Source: Symsagittifera roscoffensis
Lineage: Eukaryota > Xenacoelomorpha > Acoela > Convolutidae
DNA length: 64,000 bases
NCBI RefSeq assembly: GCF_963678635.1
Contig: NC_087067.1
Coordinates: 57,326,388-57,390,387 of the forward strand
Direction of reading: 5' to 3'
This document shows, piece by piece, positions 1 through 10,200 of this stretch. Each line of letters begins with the position of its first letter. The first letter of the stretch is position 1. The notes under the pieces were generated by a model, which was not told the DNA's origin, did not search any database, and was given only the letters and a program-made list of their open reading frames with translations. Position numbers and translations under genes: made by a program.

Positions 1-3000
1 TTTCCAGTAATCTGGGTTCTGAACCTACAAAGTTAACACTTGTAATTTTTTCAAACATTTTTTTCAAAAAAAAAAAATAAATAAAAATTCTCTTTAAGTC
101 TTAAATGATAGATCAAAATATCCTCCAAGACACTGTTTATTAATAAGACCAGCTTTTTCCTACTTCCTGATTGATTTTTTTAAATAAACAAACTTTTTTT
201 GCTGTTTTTTGATGATTTTTTTTTGTACCCATGTGTCAGATTTTATGGCATATGGGTACAGGTCAGAGGGCTGTGCCTCTTGAGCCAGCCCTCTGACACC
301 CTTTATTTTTTTTGACCTTCAGTTTAAGTGCTCAATGTGTGCGTCATTTTGCGCCTATTTCCAGTGACCTGGGGTCTGAACCTACAAAGTTAACACTTGT
401 TCTTTTTTGAAACATTTTTTTCAAAAAAAAAAAAAAAAATTCTCTTTAAAACTTAAATGATAGACCAAAATATCCTCCAAGACACTGTTTATTAATAAGA
501 TCAGCTCTTTTCTATGTCCTGGTTGAATTTTTTAAACAAAGAAAACTGTTTTTTGCTGTTTTTTGATGATTTTTTTTGTACCCATGTGTCAGATTTTCTG
601 GCATATGGGTACAGGTCAGAGGGATGTGCCTTTTGAGCCAGCCCTCTGACACCCTTTATTTTTTTTTGACTTTCAGTATAATTGCTCAATGTTTGCGTCA
701 TTTTGCGCCTCTTTCCAGTAATCTGGGGTCTGAACCTACAAAGTTAACATTAATTTTTTCAAACATTTTTTTCAAAAAAAATAAATAAATAAAAATTCTC
801 TTTAAGTCTTAAATGATAGATCAAAATATCCTCCAAGACACTGTTTATTAATAAGACCAGCTTTTTCCTACTTCCTGATTGACTTTTTTAAATAAACAAA
901 CTGTTTTTTGCTGTTTTTTGATGATTTTTTTTTGTACCCATGTGTCAGGTTTTCTGGCATATGGGTACAGGTCAGAGGGCTGTGCCTCTTGAGCCAGCCT
1001 TCTGACACCCTTTATTTGTTTTTGACCTTCAGTTTAAGTGCTCAATGTGTGCGTCATTTTGCGCCTATTTCCAGTAATCTGGGGTCTGAACCTACAACGT
1101 TAACACTTGTAATTTTTTGAAACTTTTTTTTCAAAAAAAAAAAAATAAAAATTCTCTTTAAGTCTTAAATGATAGAACAAGATATCCTCCAAGACACTGT
1201 TTATTAATAAGATCAGCTCTTTTCTATGTCCTGGTTGAATTTTTTTAACAAAGAAAACTGTTTTTTGCTGTTTTTTGATGATTTTTTTTGTACCCATGTG
1301 TCAGATTTTCTGGCATATGGGTACAGGTCAGAGGTCTGTGCCTCTTGAGCCAGCCCTCTGACACCTTTTATTTTTTTTTTGACTATCAGTTGAATTTCTC
1401 AATGTGTGCGTCATTTTGCGCCTATTTCCAGTAATCTGGGGTCTGAACCTACAAAGCTAACACTTGTAATTTTTTCAAACATTTTTTTCAAAAAAAAAAA
1501 TAAATAAAAATTCTCTTTAAGTCTTAAATGATAGATCAAAATATCCTCCAAGACACTGTTTATTAATAAGACCAGCTTTTTCCTACTTCCTGATTGATTT
1601 TTTTAAATAAACAAACTTTTTTTGCTGTTTTTTGATGATTTTTTTTTGTACCCATGTGTCAGATTTTATGGCATATGGGTACAGGTCAGAGGGCTGTGCC
1701 TCTTGAGCCAGCCCTCTGACACCCTTTATTTTTTTTGACCTTCAGTTTAAGTGCTCAATGTGTGCGTCATTTTGCGCCTATTTCCAGTGACCTGGGGTCT
1801 GAACCTACAAAGTTAACACTTGTTCTTTTTTGAAACATTTTTTTCAAAAAAAAAAAAAAAATTCTCTTTAAGTCTTAAATGATAGACCAAAATATCCTCC
1901 AAGACACTGTTTATTAATAAGATCAGCTCTTTTCTATGTCCTGGTTGAATTTTTTAAACAAAGAAAACTGTTTTTTGCTGTTTTTTGATGATTTTTTTTG
2001 TACCCATGTGTCAGATTTTCTGGCATATGGGTACAGGTCAGAGGGCTGTGCCTTTTGAGCCAGCCCTCTGACACCCTTTATTTTTTTTTGACTTTCAGTA
2101 TAATTGCTCAATGTTTGCGTCATTTTGCGCCTCTTTCCAGTAATCTGGGGTCTGAACCTACAAAGTTAACATTAATTTTTTCAAACATTTTTTTCAAAAA
2201 AAATAAATAAATAAAAATTCTCTTTAAGTCTTAAATGATAGATCAAAATATCCTCCAAGACACTGTTTATTAATAAGACCAGCTTTTTCCTACTTCCTGA
2301 TGGACTTTTTTAAATAAACAAACTGTTTTTTGCTGTTTTTTGATGATTTTTTTTGTACCCATGTGTCAGGTTTTCTGGCATATGGGTACAGGTCAGAGGG
2401 CTGTCCCTCTTGAGCCAGCCTTCTGACACCCTTTATTTGTTTTTGACCTTCAGTTTAAGTGCTCAATGTGTGCGTCATTTTGCGCCTATTTCCAGTAATC
2501 TGGGGTCTGAACCTACAACGTTAACACTTGTAATTTTTTGAAACTTTTTTTTCAAAAAAAAATAAATAAAAATTCTCTTTAAGTCTTAAATGATAGATCA
2601 AGATCCTCCAAGACACTGTTTATTAATAAGATCAGCTCTTTTCTATGTCCTGGTTGAATTTTTTTAACAAAGAAAACTGTTTTTTGCTGTTTTTTGATGA
2701 TTTTTTTTGTACCCATGTGTCAGATTTTCTGGCATATGGGTACAGGTCAGAGGTCTGTGCCTCTTGAGCCAGCCCTCTGACACCTTTTATTTTTTTTTTG
2801 ACTTTCAGTTGAATTTCTCAATGCGTGCGTCATTTTGCGCCTATTTCCAGTAATCTGGGGTCTGAACCTACAAAGTTAACACTTGTAATTTTTTCACACA
2901 TTTTTTTCAAAAAAAAAAAATAAATAAAAATTCTCTTTAAGTCTTAAATGATAGATCAAAATATCCTCCAAGACACTGTTTATTAATAAGACCAGCTTTT

Positions 3001-3082
3001 TCCTACTTCCTGATTGATTTTTTTAAATAAACAAACTTTTTTTGCTGTTTTTTGATGATTTTTTTTGTACCCATGTGTCAGA
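1..3082. repeat. Satellite A: ~355-bp monomers in a tetrameric higher-order array
   Basis: The word GTACCCATGTGTCAG recurs at 225, 578, 934, 1290, 1648, 2000, 2355, 2709 and 3067, giving monomers of 352-358 bp. Monomers four apart match better than neighbours: small variants at 578 reappear at 2000 and those at 934 reappear at 2355, so the higher-order unit is about 1420 bp. Each monomer has A- and T-runs and two adjacent inverted repeats. The array is open at the window start and ends abruptly at ~3082, inside a hairpin arm, against retroelement sequence. Short open frames here are by-products of the repeat and are not genes. Confidence 0.95.
579..650. repeat. Paired inverted repeats in the satellite A monomer (one example)
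   Basis: First hairpin: arms 579-593 and 597-611 (TACCCATGTGTCAGA against TCTGGCATATGGGTA) pair with two mismatches around a 3-base loop. Second hairpin: arms 615-625 and 640-650 (GTCAGAGGGCT type against AGCCCTCTGAC) pair perfectly in most monomers; this copy has one substitution in the first arm. The pair recurs in every monomer. It could form cruciforms or a structured transcript; no function is shown. Confidence 0.8.
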
Positions 3083-4130
3083 CAGTGCCAAAGTGTGTGA
3101 GACTAACAAGAATGTCCGAAAAATCTTACGAGATGCTATGTCCCAGAGAGAACAAAGGAGGAGTTTGAATCGATACTGGGAAGGAAGTTCATGGGATACG
3201 TGAGTGGGAACTTCAGTGACTTTGAGAGACAGAAACAGAGAGGATCAACTGTTACAGATTACAATACAGTAGACGAGAATGATGAAGTCCACCGAGTGAT
3301 GATGGAGGTGGAACCATTCTGGAAGCTTCGGGAAAACGCAATTTGGAGGAGCATCATGTTGACACATGACGAGTTTCACTGCCACTGCTTGCTGCAGACT
3401 TCGTGGTATCCCGAGCTCAGTAATCTGGTGATGATCTGGGACTCTGGATAGCTGCTCTCCATGGGTTTACCAGACTCATCTCAGCCCATAACAATAGTGA
3501 TAGTGGGAGTTATGATGGCAATACGATGGCTGGAAGCTCATGTAAGGGAGAACAATAGACAGGAAGCACCAACGAGAGAACATTTGCAGAAATTGGATTG
3601 TCTAAAAGATTTAGATCTTTTTGAGACAGTGTGCAAGATTCTAGACATTCCGACGGAAGTGAAGAAGATATGGGCAAGAAGACGATTGATGCCATGGTTC
3701 AGAGCTAACATGACTGCATGGTTGTACGAATATGCTAAGAAGCATATGTCGAAGCACGGCTACAGCTGGACATTGGAGCAGGAGCTTTCAAGCGAGCTTT
3801 CGTGACTCATCGGAATGCAGTGACCACCGCTGTGAAAAGAATTTCCAGGACAAGTGAACGTAGTGGAAAGGAGAAGGCAGAGATGTTGAAGGAAGATTTG
3901 GAGTGAAATGTGACGTTGTGTCTCCACAACAGCTTCTGTTCCACGACGGCCTTGAGATTTGCTGACCTAGAGGGACTGCCCTCTAATAACACAATGGGAC
4001 CAGTGAACGCAAGACCACTGCAGGATGTGAGGTTGAATCATGATGAGGGGAGTCGAGAAGAAAGACCAGGAAGATTTCTGACGACGAGAACGCCGATTGG
4101 ACGCCGATGTTTTTGTATTTTCGTTTTAGT
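3083..4130 (+). pseudogene. Relict of a related retroelement accessory gene (C-terminal part)
   Basis: Translation shows a diverged relative of the last accessory proteins of the giant element, on the opposite strand. Matching blocks in order are VPKCVRL near 3088, CHC.QT.WYP near 3380-3410, a block with LFETVCKILDIP and PWFRA..T.WLY at ~3600-3735, THRNAVT near 3808 and LHNSFC near 3930. It has an in-frame stop at 3449-3451, another near 3904, and frame changes near 3120-3190, 3800 and 3905, so it is not functional. In this relict the blocks split over two frames in the giant element lie in one frame apart from that stop, which suggests one ancestral protein. It begins exactly where satellite A stops. 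Confidence 0.8.
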
Positions 4131-4690
4131 TCTAAGTTCATTTCTAATTCATTCACTTAAAAAATTGGTTTTCTGTAAAAAATTTACTCGTTTAAACTCG
4201 CTGTGTTAGAAAGTCAAATTTTGGAGTTTCACGTGAAAATTTGAATCACCTTATAGCTCTGAATATCTTGAATTTTTTATCACTGACACTTGATGTATCA
4301 TCCCTGTTGGCTATGTTCAAATTTTGCTTCAATAGCACCATGGGTAAATAGCACAAATTGGAGTTTAGCTTAAAAACTTCTGCAACTACAAACTGCAATA
4401 ATTGTCCAATTTAGGGTTAGATTTTGGTCGGCTTGGTTGTTTCCGGCGTCGTAAATTGACCAATATTAGGGGCTAAGTCTTCTTTAAGTATGAACGCCGA
4501 TCGTCACACATTTAAAATAAAGAATATTCAGGTTTTTTTGGTTATTTTTTGTCGACCGAAAACTAAGTTTTTTTTCGGATGCATGGTTTCTGTTTTTTTT
4601 TGTTCTTAAAAAGCCTGAAACTAGTTTTAGTTTCAATTAATTAGGTGGTAGGTGTGTTTAGGTTTAAACAATTTTGTTTGAATTCGATTC
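4131..4690. other. AT-rich non-coding stretch after the relict
   Basis: No convincing coding frame, RNA gene or repeat is visible. It may be the decayed 3' untranslated end of the relict element, but I see no LTR boundary. Confidence 0.5.
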
Positions 4691-5165
4691 AATTGATGGT
4701 TTAACGTATTGTTTGAATTTGTCAAAAAAAGATACATTTCCTTTTTTGTCTATAAAGGAATGTGATTTCAAGTTTTTGCGCAAAATTTAGGCGGATGGTT
4801 CTTTATAGCTGAATTTTTTGAAACTTGTTTTTTATTTCCTTTTTTGGCGTTTTTTCTAATGTTTTTGTTGTTGCATTTAAATTTTGTAATTTATAATTCA
4901 AGTTGATGGTTCAACGTATTGTTTCAATTGTTTCAGTTTGTCAAAAAAAAATTTTAAAAAAATTAAGAAATTTCCAGATTTTTTTGGAAACTGACTCCAT
5001 TTTCTTGTCTACAAAGGAATGCGGTGGCAAGTTTTTGCGCGAGATTCAACGTGTAGCTCTTTATAGCTGAATTTTTTTCTAAAATTTTAAACGTTTTTAA
5101 TTTCCATTTTTGGTGTTTTTCTAATATTTTTGTTTTTTTTTTGCGTATAACATTCATAACTTATA
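4690..5165. repeat. Old diverged direct duplication, two copies
   Basis: Three matching blocks occur twice in the same order: TTGATGGTTTAACGTATTG at ~4693 and ~4904, AAAGGAATG...AAGTTTTTGCGC at ~4755 and ~5012, and CTTTATAGCTGAATTTTTT at ~4801 and ~5058. Spacing between copies drifts from ~210 to ~258 bp because of indels. Copies differ at many positions, so the event is old. It lies between the relict and the giant element. Confidence 0.7.
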
Positions 5166-5593
5166 ATTCTTGATGTTATTGCGTTATTTTCATAAGCTTT
5201 CGGAGTTTTTTCCAGATTTTCTGCAAGTTCTTTTTTGTGGCAATTGCTTGTAATTTTTGCATTCATGTGTTTGAAACCTTTTCTTTTCATTTTGATTTTC
5301 TACTATTGTAACAGTCGCCTACTTTAGTCACATATGAGGCTTAAGAAAAATAGGCCCTATAACCATTGGCTCGAGAGTCAGGGACACTATCTCTTGTGTT
5401 TTTCTACCTCAAGAACGGTCGGAGCCAATTCGGTTCGCTTGCGACATGAGACTAGAACCCGTTACAGCTTAAAAGCCACTACCAAAATACCCCCCACTCT
5501 AGAAATAAGAACGTCCCCATACTTAGGTCTCGAAATACCCAAAATACATGAACGCCGTTAAAAACCGGGTCGGAACAATCCGCTTAGTTACTT

Positions 5594-5599
5594 TTTATT
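5594..5599 (-). terminator. Polyadenylation signal AATAAA in the LTR
   Basis: AATAAA in sense (TTTATT on the plus strand), about 600 bases into the LTR in sense and ~290 bases before its end. The same signal is at 27330-27335 in the other LTR. Position fits the U3-R-U5 layout; assignment is inferred. Confidence 0.4.
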
Positions 5600-5760
5600 G
5601 GACAGTGGAACTTTGATCCATTTCAGATGGATCAACCTAAAACTCGCCTTATCTCAACATAACTATCATAAAATACACTCGAGAAATTTAAATTGAGAAC
5701 TCACATGTCGATGCACTTGAGTATGAGGAGTAAGTAAAAGATGAGCAGCTTGAGAATTAA

Positions 5761-5769
5761 ATAATATAA
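5761..5769 (-). promoter_or_regulatory. Possible TATA-like element in LTR U3
   Basis: TTATATTAT in sense, ~160 bases upstream of the AATAAA signal, a reasonable distance for a promoter with a short R region. The LTR is AT-rich, so this could be chance. Confidence 0.25.
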
Positions 5770-6193
5770 CTAAATAAGTTTGATGCTAATTAGTTTTAAC
5801 AACAGAAGTAAGTTCTGTCTCAAGAATCAAAGTTTCTGAATGAACCATTGGGACACTCGAGTTGTCCACTCTTCCATTGAATGTTCACTCCTTTCCGTTC
5901 GAATATTCGTCCTTTCTCAAGTCTGTATTCTACTTTCCTGTTTTCAGGATAAGACAGCTCTACTCTCTTATTATTTCGTATCGAGAAATTGCGAATAGCA
6001 ATTTCCTGCCTTTTTCTTGAGTAGTTTCCCGCAATTGTTAATTCGGTCGTTCTGATTTTTGATTTTTTGCGTTTTCAGTTGGTTCGAGAAAACTGAGCAT
6101 GACAGGCTCCATTCGAAATTTTTAAAATTAAAACTTCACTCCAAAATTACGTGTTTCTCAAGGTCAAACCTCCAGACATGACCGACTGGCACA

Positions 6194-6201
6194 TACTCCC
6201 C
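6194..6201 (-). other. Candidate polypurine tract
   Basis: Sense GGGGAGTA lies directly before the 3' LTR, where plus-strand priming takes place in LTR elements. It is short for a polypurine tract; position is the main support. Confidence 0.3.
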
Positions 6202-6596
6202 GGACTCGAGATCGATGTCCTCATCGTGTGTTGTCATCTGCCAGTGAGTCCCAGAGAACCGAGTGTTGCTCAAGATACAGTGCCAGTGGTCACCTTCCAA
6301 AATTCACAACCATATAAAATTTTCACACTATCGCTAAACAGCAATCAAAATCTGCACACACCTGCACCCATGAATCCCCGCTTTTTAAGCTGGTAATTTT
6401 AAAATTTCTTTTGTCCTATTCAGTCAGGAAATTGTCATGCATCATTTTGACTTATATAATAGATCTATCATTTTAATAACAATATTTTATTCGTCTAAAA
6501 TTTCTTTTTAGTGAACCCAGATTTCATCCAAGTTCACTCTCAAGCCCCCTCCCTCTCAAGACTCAAGACTCTAGAATTTCCTTTCGAGCCACTGGC
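6202..6596 (-). other. 3' untranslated stretch between accessory gene and LTR
   Basis: About 395 bases with no coding frame that continues the accessory protein. It contains repeated CTCAAG words (for example around 6548-6570). Nothing else recognised. Confidence 0.55.
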
Positions 6597-7244
6597 TCAC
6601 CTCGTGTTCTTCGCCTTCGAGGTACCCGATACCGGTGTTCTTGGCACTGTAATTTGTTCTAACAGTGCCTCTTCGTCATCGGAGCTGATCACAATTTCCT
6701 CCCAGGCCTTCAGCTGTTCATAGGATCGCATCCACTCCCTCTGCTCTTGCAACCTCTTCGATTGATTTGGTAGGCTATTCACCTTCGACTCCCGGTTCAA
6801 ACAGAAGGAGTTGTGAAGACTCGTGCTTACATTCCTCGCCAGGTCCTCCTCCAGTATCGTTTCCCTCGCTCTAGAATTGTCTCTGGATACTCTGCCCACT
6901 CTTTTCCACCCCGCCGTGATCGCATTTCGATGGGTTAGCAGAGGTCTCTTAAAGGCATCTGGTCCTATTTCAGCTTGGAGTTGTCGATATTCCCTTTGAT
7001 GTTTCCTCATGTGGTCCTTTGTCACTACATACAACCAGGATGTTAACGTCGCACGAAACCAAGGAAAGAATCTCAGGCGGCTCCATATATGTCTGACTTC
7101 CACTGGTATGGCGAATACCTTGCATGCGGTCTCGAACAACTCTAGTCTCCTGCTGTAATCTATCGCAGGAATCGACTCAGCTGTTGGTGTTCTCGATTCT
7201 CTATACTTCGCTATGTTTTCCTCAATCCATCGCAGAGCCAGCAT
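6597..7244 (-). CDS. Accessory protein C-terminal segment, unknown function (215 aa)
   Basis: Basic, helical-looking protein with no domain I recognise. It overlaps the end of the upstream 1,324-residue frame by 34 bases in another frame. In the relict at 3083-4130 the matching block follows the upstream block in one frame, so this is most likely the C-terminal end of that protein, displaced by a frame change near 7243. Conserved blocks shared with the relict are LFETACKVFAIP, PWFRATLTSWLY, THRNAIT and SLHNSFC. Conservation between two distant copies suggests it was a protein under selection. It could also be a separate product reached by translational coupling, which I think less likely. Confidence 0.65.
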   Translation of the reverse strand: MLALRWIEENIAKYRESRTPTAESIPAIDYSRRLELFETACKVFAIPVEVRHIWSRLRFFPWFRATLTSWLYVVTKDHMRKHQREYRQLQAEIGPDAFKRPLLTHRNAITAGWKRVGRVSRDNSRARETILEEDLARNVSTSLHNSFCLNRESKVNSLPNQSKRLQEQREWMRSYEQLKAWEEIVISSDDEEALLEQITVPRTPVSGTSKAKNTR

Positions 7245-10200
7245 CGTGTGCTCACCACCAAGATGGTCACCTTTTGTCGATGCTCCGGTAGTCCCAGTGA
7301 CTTAATTTCTTCTACGTCCCAGACCAGACAGAGATTGTCGCGGTCTGGGTACCACGCTGTCTGCGCCAGACAGTGGCATGGACAATCCCCATGCGTGAGG
7401 TCGATGCTTCTAAGATTGCGTTCTCCCGAGGCTTCTAGGAGAGGCTCAAGTTCCATCATTTTCTCGTGTATCACGTCGACTTCTTCCGAGCTTGGAGCAC
7501 CTACTGCGGGTTTCCCCACCACGTTTTGCCTCCCGTGATCACTTGTGTTTTCGCTCTCCAAGCCTAGGAGTTCTTCACCCCAGATTTCACTAAAGTAATC
7601 TCTTTGTTCCTTTGGTACTGCTCCTCGGATCTTCCTCAACAGCTTGTGTGAATGATGTGACATCCGAGCTAGTCTCACGCACTTGGGCACTGAGAAGGCT
7701 TTGTCTATCAATACCCTCTGGCTGGACACCTCCACCATCGCCATGTGTAGTGGATAGTGGCTTCCACATAGGTTAGCTAGCACTGACCCCACTAAGGATT
7801 TCGCATTTAGGGGCAATCCATAGGCTTCGCTCATGGGAAATCCCATCTCCGCCTCGAGTCCAAACTTCCAACTCTTGATGTGCTTCTGGTTCACTTGTAA
7901 CACTCCGGGCCATGATTCCACGCTCAACGCGGTCACCAGGTGGTGTTCTGACTCTAGCCTCTCCAGTGACTGGAGACTACACATTCTTGAGAAAAATCCC
8001 AAGGCTGTCGCTAGGTTCACGGTGGTACTCGCGTAACATTCAGCCACTATCTGTATCTCGCTCTTCTCCCTTTCGGTGATATCCTCAAACCAGGTGATGA
8101 GGTCCTCTTTCTGGAAAGACTGTATCCTGACGCTTGATCGTTCATCACAAGTATGTTCGCCGTTGCCACATGTCGAATCAAGACAACTGCCCGGCTCCAT
8201 CCTCTTCACCGACCCTGTTCCACTCGTCACCTCACTCGACTCTTTCATCTGAGGCAGGATCAGTCTGTGCACTATACTCAAGGTCGCCAAATCCACATCC
8301 TCTGTCGGTGCCAATCTCACTCTCTCAGTGACCTCCTCAATCAGACTCGCATGGGGATGTGGACACCAAGAGGGTCTGAGTAATTTCCATACCACTCCCA
8401 GATTCGTGGTCAACACGCCATTCCCGTTACCCATTTTTAGCTCCACTCTTTTACTTGAGCGTGGCACACTTATCACTTCCGGCGTCCTCTCGAGAACCAG
8501 ACCCAGGCTAGGTATCTCTCTCTCCACAGTGTCTATCTCCACTATCTTTTCTGTCCAGAACTTCAGCAGCTCCGCCACTTCATAGTTTCTGTGGGCACCT
8601 CCAGCTTCCAGGTCCAAGAAGGGGTTGTACGCCATTCCCATTACTCCAGAAACATATTGGTACTCTCCCTTTTTGTTGAGTTTCAAGTACTCCCCTGACG
8701 AAGCCAGGTTGCGGTGAACGTCGTGTTTCTCTTCGAACTTCTTGTTGTAGAACCTTCGTATCTCATCTAACTTCCTATGGCTCTCCAGAGATTGCCTAGA
8801 ACCATCCTCCTTCTCTATCCCAGTACTCTGGTACACATTCAAGATGACTGTGGAGACTCTCCTTTCCAGCGTCTTGCTTCCGACTGCTCTCTGATGACAT
8901 GCTAGGATGGTACTGTCAGTCATCATCGACATCGTCCACCTCAAGAAACAGGTTGCATCTTTCCTTCTTGCCAGACTCAAGCCTGAGTTGACCCAGGCGA
9001 CGTGCTGCATCAGCATTCGATATATCTCTAGATTTTTGCCTCCCAACTTCAACTTATCGTACGAAGTCAGCGTCTCCAGCTCCATCCCCAACAGGCTCCA
9101 CGCGAACATCAGTTGTCCTGCAGTCCTGATAAAGGGATTCGCCATCAGCGGCGGTGCCGATGAGGGTGTCCTCATAGCCTCTTCAAAATGATCCTTCAAT
9201 AAGTTCTGCCAGGATCTCTTCAGCTGGTTTGCCAATTCTATCTTGTTAACCTCAGCCTTCTGCTGGGTGGCCCAACTGTGTCGTTTGCGGGCCACTCCAC
9301 TGTTAAATTTCTTCAAACAGTCTTCCATCTCCTTCAATGTCTCGAGGGCTATCCACCACGGTCGGGAGGTATTTCTGGTTTTATTATTCTCAAGAGGATC
9401 ACTGGTCACTTGTTTCCCAACAGCCTGATGTTCACTTGAGACCCATTCTTTGCCAACGTCTACCTCCCAGGTCTGCCCGCTCGTCGAACCTCGCTTCATT
9501 TTTATTCTCTGAGGTTTGAAATCCTCCTCTGTCACTGAACTAGTGGGGTTTTCCATTTCTTTTTCTATGTCGAGCAGTTTCCTCTGTTCATAGCTACTCT
9601 TGTAAGCTGCCGTCTTCCATCGCGCCAGAACCATGGGGGCCGTCTCTCTCAAGTCTTTTTCCGAGACCGCGTCAGCCGAAGGACTGCGCAATCCTTCCAC
9701 GTCTCTCTTCCTCTTGCGATACCTCACGTCTTTATTCGGGGGCGTCGTCGTTATCATCACTGATTCAACTTCCTTTTCTCCAACCAACTCTTGCCTCCCC
9801 CCTGCTCGAGCCTTAAGGATATTAGTACTTTTAATTATATTACTAGTTCCTACCTTATCCCCCCTTGTATATTTAATTATTTTTTTGTCAGTTTTCTGTT
9901 TCGGAGTAGAGCTGTCTTTACATTTGTCTTCTCTGGTCTTTCTTGACTTCCTCAACTCGACCATCTTGTTCAGCAGTTCTACTCTGGCTTTCTCTTCTAA
10001 ACCCGTCCCCATCAGGACAGGCTCACCAAACTTCACCACCGTGTCCCACAGTTCCTCTTTAAAATTGTCCAATGTGGTGTCTTCGTCCACTTCTCGATTA
10101 AAATCGCTCAAGAACTTTTGCCAAGCATCTCTGTCCAGAGTGCCCAGGAAGGCGTCTCTGTTTCCTTCGAAGGTATTCTTCTCCCTTCTGTCCGCACTCA

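Larger units (their letters stand above)
5307..6193 (-). repeat. 3' LTR of the giant element (887 bp)
   Basis: Nearly identical to 27036-27929. Plus-strand ends are TGTAACAGTC and GACTGGCACA, a near inverted repeat ending TG/CA. It contains seven CTCAAG/CTTGAG hexamers (5408, 5716, 5749, 5819, 5916, 6016, 6157) where fewer than one is expected by chance. As the downstream LTR in sense it supplies the polyadenylation site. Confidence 0.93.

Noticed and set aside
501-2541. Short open frames on both strands of satellite A
   Set aside because: They follow the 355-bp period and the same hairpin sequence on both strands; no coding signature.
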